Source: a virus. From it: 42,877 bases of DNA. The notes under the pieces are model-generated. The model ran no database searches. It was given only the letters and a program-made list of their open reading frames with translations, and was not told the DNA's origin. The stretch lies in IMG/VR virus record IMGVR_UViG_3300036668_000307, positions 1 to 42,877 of that record. One strand, given 5' to 3'. Every line of letters begins with the position of its first letter. Position 1 is the first letter of the stretch. Below are positions 30,256-36,578 of the stretch, piece after piece. The position numbers were made by a program, and so were the translations under genes.

Positions 30256-31382
30256 ATAAATTAACACTAGAATACTTGCTATTAAAATCTAATAAAATTA
30301 AACTTAATAATTTTAAGGAACATGTAATATTAGAAGTGTTTAACCAATATATTGATTCCGATATATTAAATTTACCTAATTGTAAAATTAAAAAAATTGT
30401 TTCTGATTTTTTAAGTGAATCTCATCAATATAATACTAGTAATAAAAATCCACTACAGATAAATTATTATTTAGTAAGAGGATGGACTGAAATAGATGCT
30501 AAACTTGCAATATCGAATATACAAAAATCTAATAATGCTAAAATCCAAAGAAAAAGAAAAGAAAATCCCGAAAATTATAAAAAAATATTAAGTCCGTATA
30601 CTGTGGATTTTTGGATTAAAAAGGGATTTTCAGAAGAAGAATCTATTGATAAAATAAAGGAGTGTAGGCCGAATAATCATAATTACTGGATTAAAAAAGG
30701 ATATTCAATATCGGAGGCTGACGCTAAAGTTTCTCTATTTCAGAAGGAAATGTCAGCTAAATTATCAACTAAGAGATTAGAATCTCCAATGAACTATGAT
30801 GGAATATTAACTACACAAACTGAATATTGGAAAAAACGTGGATATTCAATAGAAGAATCTTTTGCCATAGTTAAGGAAAGACAAACTACATTTACTTTAG
30901 ATAAATGCATTTTAAAACATGGTATCACAAAAGGTACTATCGTTTTTAATGACAGGCAAAGGAAATGGTTAAAGTCTCTGTATGCTAACTTTGAAAAATA
31001 TGGAGATGGAAGATCTCCTCAAAGTAAATGGGTTAATGATATTAAAATTATCCTAACTAATAGTGGAATTTTAATTCCCGACAAAGAAAAATGGATAAGA
31101 GAAAAGGAAACTAATGGTAAAGGGTACTCATATGATTTAACCGTTAATAAAAAAATCATTGAGTTTAATGGCGATTATTGGCATGCAAATCCTTTAATAT
31201 ATGGCGAAGATTGGATTAATAAAACTAAAAAAATGACAGCATCTGAAATATGGCAATATGATGTAGACAAAATAAAGTTAGCAGAATTACACGGATATAA
31301 AGTTTTAACAGTATGGGAGTCTCAATATAATAAAGATCCTAACGAAGTAATACAACGGATTCTTGAATTTTTAATAAATTAA
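30252..31382 (+). CDS. Vsr-like homing endonuclease in fractured gene 46
   Basis: 376 residues. Four tandem modules of one type are seen: YLVRGWTEIDAKLAISNIQ, FWIKKGFSEEESIDKIKECR, YWIKKGYSISEADAKVSLFQ and YWKKRGYSIEESFAIVKERQ. One TLDKCILKHGITKGTIVFNDRQ module follows, then the Vsr-like core YSYDLTVNKKIIEFNGDYWHANP and ASEIWQYDVDKIKLAELHGYKVLTVWESQY. The C-terminal about 160 residues are closely similar to the gene 41 endonuclease, and the N-terminal module sets differ, as expected if modules set the target site. Both enzymes associate with inteins in a Walker A GK-S site. Translation is probably gated by the start hairpin. Confidence 0.92.
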   Translation: MDKLTLEYLLLKSNKIKLNNFKEHVILEVFNQYIDSDILNLPNCKIKKIVSDFLSESHQYNTSNKNPLQINYYLVRGWTEIDAKLAISNIQKSNNAKIQRKRKENPENYKKILSPYTVDFWIKKGFSEEESIDKIKECRPNNHNYWIKKGYSISEADAKVSLFQKEMSAKLSTKRLESPMNYDGILTTQTEYWKKRGYSIEESFAIVKERQTTFTLDKCILKHGITKGTIVFNDRQRKWLKSLYANFEKYGDGRSPQSKWVNDIKIILTNSGILIPDKEKWIREKETNGKGYSYDLTVNKKIIEFNGDYWHANPLIYGEDWINKTKKMTASEIWQYDVDKIKLAELHGYKVLTVWESQYNKDPNEVIQRILEFLIN

Positions 31383-31384
31383 AT

Positions 31385-31753
31385 ATGATTAAATGTACAT
31401 TAGAGGATTTATACGAATTTAATAAAATAAATGGAGTAGTAAATTCAGGTAATTTTAAGGTAAAAACTAGATGTGGATTAAAACAAATAAATGCAATTGC
31501 GATTACAGCAACTGACAGCATACAGCGCCATATCATTACAAATAACAGGTCTGTCATATCATCACCCGATCATTTATTTTTCAGCAATGGATGGAAAAAG
31601 GCTTCTTTATTTAAGGTAGGAGATTCCATTGAAACAATAGACGGTATTGAATATGTTAAGCACAACATTATATTAGAAGACACTGATGATTTACTAGATA
31701 TTGAAGTTGCAGAAATCAAAGAGTTTTATGCTAATGGATTTGTATCTCATAAT
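31385..31753 (+). other. Large atypical split intein C-fragment (gp46)
   Basis: 123 residues with blocks B, F and G, ending FVSHN, Ser +1. Its sequence is quite different from the gp41 intein although the endonucleases are near relatives. Confidence 0.85.
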
Positions 31754-33304
31754 AGTACTATTGCTAATGCAATAGTTTTTGCTTTATATGGTAAAGTAGA
31801 AGGAGTAAAATTATCTGATCTTCCAAACCGAATTAATAAGGAGTTATGGGTAAGAATTAAACTTCAATGTAAATCAACTAACGTTGTAATTGAAAGAGGA
31901 CTAGCACCTGGTATTTTTAAAGTTGAATTAAATGGAATTGAATTCGATAAGGCAGGTAAAAAATCAGTTCAAGATTATCTTGAAGAAGAAATATTTGGGA
32001 TTCCATATCATGTATTTAAAAACATCATTATTCTTTCAGTTAATGATTTTAAATCATTTTTAACAATGAATAATAATGATAAAAGACAGATCATTGACAA
32101 GATGTTTGGTTTTTCTATTCTTAATGAAATGCAAAATGCAATTAGAGAAGAAAGAAAATTACTCAAAGGCGATATAGATTCATTTAGTAGGGAATTAATT
32201 CAAATAAGTAATAACATACTTTCGGTAAAGGAAAAGCTTGAAATTTTAATGGTAGAAAGTCAAGCAAAAGACAAACAAAAAATACAAGAACTTAAAGATA
32301 CTTTAGTAAAATACAATGATAATAAAAATAAACTAGAAGATGCACAATTAAAAATATCTGAAAGCATAGGAACGTTGTCAATGGATCTAAGGGTTAAACA
32401 ATCAGATGAATCTGATTTTAAATACAAGCTTGCCGAAATTAAGAAAAAGCTTGTATTATATGAAAATAATACATGTCCAACATGTGCAAGTGCATTAAGT
32501 AATGAATTCCATATTGACAGAAAAAAAGAACTTATTAATGAATTAGAATTAATTCCAAGCAAATTAACAGATGCTACTGCTTTAGTATGTAATGTATCAC
32601 GTGATATTAATGAACTAAGACAAAAGGATAGAGCAGTACAGGACAAGGTTTCTACTTTAAATACTAATATTCGAATGTTTAAAAATGAACTTATTAAAAT
32701 AAGAGATTCAATTAAAGGAACAGCCGACTTTTCACATTTAGAACAGATTATAAGCGACTTTGAAAAACAAGAATTAGAAAAAGGTTCATTTAGAGATATT
32801 AAATCAATTGACTTTGGATTCTTAGAACTGATAGAAGATGTATTAGGTGAAGATGGAGTTAAAAATCTAGCAATTAAAACTATTTTACCGGGATTAAATG
32901 CAAACATATCATCGATGGTGCAAATTATGCACTTACATTTTCACATAAGATTTGATGAAAAGTTTAATTGTATAATCAATCATTTAGGAGAAGAAATTAA
33001 TCCATTAACATTATCAACTGGTGAACGTAAAAAGGCAGATTTTATCATAATTATAGCAATTATTAAGATTTTAAAATTAAGATTTCCACAATTAAATTTA
33101 CTATTCTTAGATGAATTATTGAGTTCAGTAGATGCAGATGGAATACATAACATATTAAAGATCTTAAGTCAAGTAATTAAAGAAAGTAAAATAAATACAT
33201 TTGTAATTAATCACACCCCATTGCCTAGAGAAATTTTTGATGCAGAGGTTCAAATTTACAGAGAAAATGGTTTTTCAAAGTTTGATGTTATTAAAATTGA
33301 TTAA
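31385..33304 (+). CDS. 46: Fractured gp46/Rad50-SbcC, large IntC + C-terminal piece
   Basis: Residues 1-123 are intein (MIKCTLEDLYEFNKINGVV..., block B VISSPDHLFFSNGW, block F/G LLDIEVAEIKEFYANGFVSHN). The C-extein (516 residues) begins STIANAIVFALYGKVEGV, completing the P-loop. It then has a Q-loop region, long coiled coils flanking a zinc-hook NTCPTCASAL (about residue 365), the ABC signature LSTGERKKADF, Walker B LLFLDELLSSVD and a His switch NHTPLP. Spliced gp46 is about 557 residues (T4 560). It partners with gp47 just upstream. Only 2 nt separate it from the endonuclease stop. Confidence 0.94.
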   Translation: MIKCTLEDLYEFNKINGVVNSGNFKVKTRCGLKQINAIAITATDSIQRHIITNNRSVISSPDHLFFSNGWKKASLFKVGDSIETIDGIEYVKHNIILEDTDDLLDIEVAEIKEFYANGFVSHNSTIANAIVFALYGKVEGVKLSDLPNRINKELWVRIKLQCKSTNVVIERGLAPGIFKVELNGIEFDKAGKKSVQDYLEEEIFGIPYHVFKNIIILSVNDFKSFLTMNNNDKRQIIDKMFGFSILNEMQNAIREERKLLKGDIDSFSRELIQISNNILSVKEKLEILMVESQAKDKQKIQELKDTLVKYNDNKNKLEDAQLKISESIGTLSMDLRVKQSDESDFKYKLAEIKKKLVLYENNTCPTCASALSNEFHIDRKKELINELELIPSKLTDATALVCNVSRDINELRQKDRAVQDKVSTLNTNIRMFKNELIKIRDSIKGTADFSHLEQIISDFEKQELEKGSFRDIKSIDFGFLELIEDVLGEDGVKNLAIKTILPGLNANISSMVQIMHLHFHIRFDEKFNCIINHLGEEINPLTLSTGERKKADFIIIIAIIKILKLRFPQLNLLFLDELLSSVDADGIHNILKILSQVIKESKINTFVINHTPLPREIFDAEVQIYRENGFSKFDVIKID

Positions 33305-33307
33305 AGA

Positions 33308-33316
33308 GATATATAA
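33308..33316 (+). promoter_or_regulatory. Late-like promoter GATATATAA before gp15-like gene
   Basis: AGAGATATATAACTAAA lies 3 bp after the gene 46 stop and 19 bp before the start at 33335; marks the switch from replication to virion genes. Confidence 0.65.
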
Positions 33317-33334
33317 CTAAAAATAGAGATTTAA

Positions 33335-34117
33335 ATGTCAGTATATAATCAAAAATATAATTCCGATGATAGTATTGTAAGACATCTTATTATCGGATTT
33401 CTTGCAGATTTAAATAACAAGGTATATTTTCATAGACAGATTTCAGCAAAGGAAAGAGTTATAATTGATGTTCCTTTTTATTATTCTATATCAGGTGATG
33501 ATCAATTCCTAAGAGATCAATTTTTATTTTCAACAGCTTCCGGACCATATTGCACACCAGACAAGGAGTATGCTGATGCCAACTATGATATCGTTCCAAG
33601 GGGCGTAGCTAATTTAACTTCTGTTAATATAGATGCATCTAAATTAGTTAACAAAAGAACAGTAGGTAGTTACACTAAATTAAACAGTGAAGGTGCTATG
33701 GAAGGTTATACTGCTGAATTTGATATGATTCCAATAACATTAGGGTTTGATGTTGAAATATTAGTTTCTTCTTCGATCGATTCATTAAAAATAACTGAAT
33801 CTATTATTAAAAAACTATACAAATCAAATTATTATGATGTAGAGGTAGGACACCTAGATGAAGGCACATATAGAATTTCATCATACTATGCATTTCCAGA
33901 TGATTACACTCAAGAAAGACCACTTAATTTTACATTTGAAGATAAGGAGATGTATAAGGTTACATTTGCTATTGAAATTAATTCATTCATTCCTTCATTT
34001 AGTTGGGGCAATGAACAAGGATCAGATAGTACTGAAAGACATATTAGTAATCGAATGTATAATATTGAATCTAATATTATAACAGGTGGCACATCAGACA
34101 CTTCAATTATAGATTAA
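33335..34117 (+). CDS. 15: gp15-like tail completion/sheath terminator protein
   Basis: 260 residues (T4 gp15 272). The architecture matches gp15: an N-terminal segment beginning near residue 15 with IVRHLIIGFLADLNNKVYFHRQ (T4 YATLMGDLFSNIQIKRQ-like) and VIIDVPFYYS. A central strand-rich region has NYDIVPRGVANLTSVNIDASKLVNKRTVG. Then come YTAEFDMIPITLGFDVEILVSSSIDSLKITESIIKKLY, YKVTFAIEINSF and an Asp/Ser-rich tail. gp15 forms a hexamer that caps the tail tube and sheath and joins the head. The call rests on remembered sequence pattern; the late gene context agrees. Confidence 0.7.
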   Translation: MSVYNQKYNSDDSIVRHLIIGFLADLNNKVYFHRQISAKERVIIDVPFYYSISGDDQFLRDQFLFSTASGPYCTPDKEYADANYDIVPRGVANLTSVNIDASKLVNKRTVGSYTKLNSEGAMEGYTAEFDMIPITLGFDVEILVSSSIDSLKITESIIKKLYKSNYYDVEVGHLDEGTYRISSYYAFPDDYTQERPLNFTFEDKEMYKVTFAIEINSFIPSFSWGNEQGSDSTERHISNRMYNIESNIITGGTSDTSIID

Positions 34118-34134
34118 ACAATCTAAATTAAAAA

Positions 34135-34143
34135 GATATATAA
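34135..34143 (+). promoter_or_regulatory. Late-like promoter GATATATAA
   Basis: AAAGATATATAAATAAA, 24 bp before the start at 34167. Confidence 0.6.
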
Positions 34144-34166
34144 ATAAATAAATAAATTAAAATAAT

Positions 34167-34928
34167 ATGACAACTAATATTCTAGCACCATATATTAAAG
34201 TAGATGAATCTTTTCATTTTTACGTAAATGGAAGACTCTTTGAAATGAATGACATTGAGATTAAGGAACTTGAAGGAACTAACAATTTAACTTTAAGAAA
34301 CGCAATTATGGCGTTTGAATCATTCGAATTTTCAAATGATTCAGTAAAATGGTTTCATGGACCAAGTAAATTTGTATATGATTTAACTGAAGGTAAATTT
34401 CAACATAATACTTCATTAATTGAAGGAAATACATTTTCTACACATGTCCTTTCGGCAGGTATGGTTAGATATAATGAAAAGGCAACAGCCGAGTTATTTG
34501 AATCTCTACCAGTTCTTTTACAAAATTACGTAACTCTTGATTTTGCAGCTACATTTGAAGGAAACAATAATATTGTAAATTTATTTAAATTAAATGAAGA
34601 TGTATATGTTGCTCGTTTTAATAAATCAAACAGAATTGCAAAATTCTTTAAAGCAAACAATGCAATGGAAGCCGTTGATTATGTTACTAATGAGACAGGA
34701 GAATCAGCACTTTTCTTTTTAAAGGAAATGGCCGAAGGTCAATCGGATAGGCTAAAGGAAATAGCAGAACAAGTCATATTAAATGAGTCTATGATATCTT
34801 TTTTAAAGGATCAAAAGGGATTACTTGCGACTGCAGACAGAAACGACGAAAATATAAAAGAAGCGGATGCTTTACTTAATAAAGAAATAAAAACATTCGA
34901 AGATAAGATTACAGCATTATACATGTAA
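34167..34928 (+). CDS. Hypothetical virion-block protein
   Basis: 253 residues preceded by a late-like promoter and followed by a terminator, so probably a single-gene late unit. The N-terminal part has beta-rich segments (YIKVDESFHFYVNGRLFEMND; VKWFHGPSKFVYDL). The central part contains YVTLDFAATFEGNNNIVNLFKLNEDVYVARFNKSNRIAKFF. The C-terminal about 80 residues are helical and acidic (ETGESALFFLKEMAEGQSDRLKEIAEQ... to KEIKTFEDKITALYM), compatible with a coiled coil. No recognised motif. Position between gp15-like and gp55-like genes suggests a structural or assembly role. Confidence 0.65.
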   Translation: MTTNILAPYIKVDESFHFYVNGRLFEMNDIEIKELEGTNNLTLRNAIMAFESFEFSNDSVKWFHGPSKFVYDLTEGKFQHNTSLIEGNTFSTHVLSAGMVRYNEKATAELFESLPVLLQNYVTLDFAATFEGNNNIVNLFKLNEDVYVARFNKSNRIAKFFKANNAMEAVDYVTNETGESALFFLKEMAEGQSDRLKEIAEQVILNESMISFLKDQKGLLATADRNDENIKEADALLNKEIKTFEDKITALYM

Positions 34929-34957
34929 CGCAACCTATAGTATTCTATTACTATAGT

Positions 34958-34986
34958 AAAGCCTCTAGCAATAGAGGCTTTTTTTG
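34958..34986 (+). terminator. Rho-independent terminator
   Basis: AAAGCCTCTA (34958-34967) pairs with TAGAGGCTTT (34972-34981), followed by T run. A second perfect hairpin, CTATAGTA/TACTATAG (34935-34956), lies just upstream. Confidence 0.88.
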
Positions 34987-34998
34987 TTTAAATAGTAT

Positions 34999-35028
34999 GT
35001 GAAACAAAATAATAAAAACCCATACAAT
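34999..35028 (+). promoter_or_regulatory. GTGAAAC-N17-TACAAT promoter before gp55-like gene
   Basis: GTGAAAC at 34999-35005, 17-bp spacer, TACAAT at 35023-35028. A non-late promoter here makes sense for a late sigma factor that must be made before late genes. Confidence 0.65.
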
Positions 35029-35056
35029 AAATATAACTTAATTTAAAATAATAAAA

Positions 35057-35428
35057 ATGGCTAAAAGTAAAAATTACTTAAATAATAAAGACTTACATGC
35101 TGCAATGAGCGAGTCTAAATTGCTTGGAAAATTAACACCAACTTCAGAAAAAATGTTAATTTTGCTAGCAGAAAGAGCGCAGAGAACAATGTCATATGTT
35201 AGTGATGATGACAGAAATGATTGTTTGCAGGCTGCACTATTAGATCTTTTAAAATATTGGAAAAATTTCAATCCTGAATATCCTAATGCTTTCGCATATT
35301 TTACAGAAATATCAAAGAGAGGTTATGCTAAAGGATGGAATGTAATCCATCCAAAAAAATACAAAGGAACATTATCTATGGATAAGGCTTCTGGCAATGA
35401 TGAAACCGGAGGAATGTATTCATTTTAA
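35057..35428 (+). CDS. 55: gp55-like late sigma factor, short form
   Basis: 123 residues (T4 gp55 185). The N-terminal YLNNKDLHAAM matches T4 NYVNNKELLQAI. The core DRNDCLQAALLDLLKYWKNFNPEYPNAFAYFTEISKRGYAKGW matches the sigma region 2-like segment of gp55 ([42 protein letters not shown]). gp55 directs host RNA polymerase to TATAAATA-type late promoters, fitting the GATATATAA elements here. The protein lacks most of T4's C-terminal part including the clear SLDFLYE clamp-binding tail; its end is GGMYSF. It has a non-late promoter. Its stop overlaps the next start (TAATG). Confidence 0.72.
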   Translation: MAKSKNYLNNKDLHAAMSESKLLGKLTPTSEKMLILLAERAQRTMSYVSDDDRNDCLQAALLDLLKYWKNFNPEYPNAFAYFTEISKRGYAKGWNVIHPKKYKGTLSMDKASGNDETGGMYSF

Positions 35429-35916
35429 TGTCAATAAAAAATCTTAAACCCACGAAGAATTCAGCATTTCATCAAGGTTATTATAATCCAACTAATCCTG
35501 AAAAGGTAATAGGGCCTCTTCCTATAATATATAGGAGTTCATGGGAATATAAGTTTATGATATGGTGTGATATTAATGATAAGGTATTAATGTGGTCTAG
35601 TGAACCTGTTGAAATCAAATATTGGTCTAGACAGGGAAACAAGGAAAGAAAATACTATCCTGATTTTTACTTTAAAATATTAAAACCAGATGGAACTAGT
35701 GATGAATTTTTAGCAGAAATTAAACCTAAGTCACAAATTCAAAAACCAAAAATTCCAACTAAAATGTCTAAGAAGGCGTTGGAATCCTATAAATTCCTTG
35801 CAGAGCAATATGTCAAGAACATGGACAAGTATAATGCTGCAAAAGAGTATGCGATTAATAGAAGTTGGAAATTCATAGTTCTGACTGAAGATACTATAAA
35901 AAACGGGCTACGTTAA
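35428..35916 (+). CDS. 4: gp4-like head completion nuclease
   Basis: 162 residues. The sequence FHQGYYNPTNPEKVIG, IIYRSSWEYKFMIWCD, VLMWSSEPVEIKYWS, RKYYPDFYFKI and FLAEIKPKSQI follows the TnsA/PDDEXK-like pattern of T4 gp4 (50/65) head completion proteins: Glu in the first helix, PDF, then E-x-K. gp4 acts after DNA packaging to ready filled heads for tail joining. It overlaps the sigma factor gene by one base. The C-terminal codons lie in an imperfect direct repeat shared with the next gene's start. Confidence 0.8.
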   Translation: MSIKNLKPTKNSAFHQGYYNPTNPEKVIGPLPIIYRSSWEYKFMIWCDINDKVLMWSSEPVEIKYWSRQGNKERKYYPDFYFKILKPDGTSDEFLAEIKPKSQIQKPKIPTKMSKKALESYKFLAEQYVKNMDKYNAAKEYAINRSWKFIVLTEDTIKNGLR

Positions 35917-35973
35917 AATAGGAATATATATTACAATATGAAAAACCACTATAAAAAATGGGCTATGTTAAAA
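35893..35973 (+). repeat. Imperfect 26-bp direct repeat at gene junction
   Basis: 35893-35918 and 35948-35973 match in 24 of 26 positions (two C/T differences). The first copy ends the gp4-like gene and the second starts the next ORF, its C-to-T change creating the ATG at 35958. Confidence 0.85.
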
Positions 35974-36557
35974 AAAGAATAAGTGAATTATCAAGAGAAC
36001 ATGGAAGTAAGACTAGAGCAATTAGATTCTCAGAATCATGGTTTAATGATAGTCTTACATCCAGAAGCTTAACAGAAGCTCAATATACTAGAAATAGATT
36101 TAAACCAGGGCAGATCTATGTTTTTCAATATTCTCCAAAATATAAAGATGAATTGCCATGGTTTGACGAAAATCCAATAGTCCTCGCTATTGAAGGAAAC
36201 GGCAACAATGATTGCGGGGTTAATTTAAATCTACTACCAACCCCTGTCAAAGAAAAGCTACTTGATGATTTATATTCAAAAATGAATGCATTTATTAATA
36301 GCACTATTTCCGAAAAAAAAAATCCAATAAATGAAAAACCATTAAGAATAACATATGATGGTATGAAATCATATTTAGAAAAATATGGATGTGATTTTGC
36401 ATTAAGACAATATATACCATCAAGGAAAAAAAAACAGGCAGTTGTCAGTTATTCAAGATGGCCTGAAATTGCTCTATGTAATTTTATAGAACTAAACGGT
36501 ACCACATTGATGGCAATAAAAATACAATTTAAAGACTATTTAAAAAGGAATATATAA
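35958..36557 (+). CDS. Conserved phage protein of unknown function (late block)
   Basis: 199 residues. The central segment FKPGQIYVFQYSPKYKDELPWFDENPIVLAIEGNG...GVNLNLLPTPVKEKLLDDLY matches a pattern I have seen in many T4-like and other phage genomes (P-G-x-I-Y-x-F-x-Y-x-P-K-x-x-x-x-L-P-(Y/W)-(Y/F)-D), typically in proteins near head genes and annotated inconsistently. The C-terminal domain YDGMKSYLEKYGCDFALRQYIPSRKKK...YSRWPEIALCNFIELNG is basic. No catalytic motif is evident. The gene is located between the gp4-like and gp20 genes, so a head/DNA-associated role is plausible. Confidence 0.75.
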   Translation: MGYVKKRISELSREHGSKTRAIRFSESWFNDSLTSRSLTEAQYTRNRFKPGQIYVFQYSPKYKDELPWFDENPIVLAIEGNGNNDCGVNLNLLPTPVKEKLLDDLYSKMNAFINSTISEKKNPINEKPLRITYDGMKSYLEKYGCDFALRQYIPSRKKKQAVVSYSRWPEIALCNFIELNGTTLMAIKIQFKDYLKRNI

Positions 36558-36578
36558 ATAAAACTAATATTAAACAAT

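Noticed and set aside
32260-32907. 215-codon minus-strand ORF
   Set aside because: It is antisense to the coiled-coil region of gp46. Its Ser/Leu-rich composition is what the reverse complement of AT-rich helical coding gives; no minus-strand promoter or gene is evident in the window.
508-33304. Fractures explained as sequencing frameshifts or pseudogenes
   Set aside because: Each break contains a complete endonuclease ORF of 280-410 codons. Both intein halves keep their essential residues (Cys1/Ser1, block B His, HN, +1 nucleophile), and the exteins rejoin precisely at conserved motifs.
508-33304. Group I or II introns with endonuclease genes
   Set aside because: Sequences flanking the endonuclease genes translate into intein blocks in frame with the exteins, up to a stop codon. 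I saw no P/Q/R/S core or domain V-like structures.
33858-34082. 74-codon plus-strand ORF and other overlapping-frame ORFs within gp15-like and gp23 genes
   Set aside because: They are entirely embedded in strongly supported genes, with His/Leu-rich or unnatural composition.
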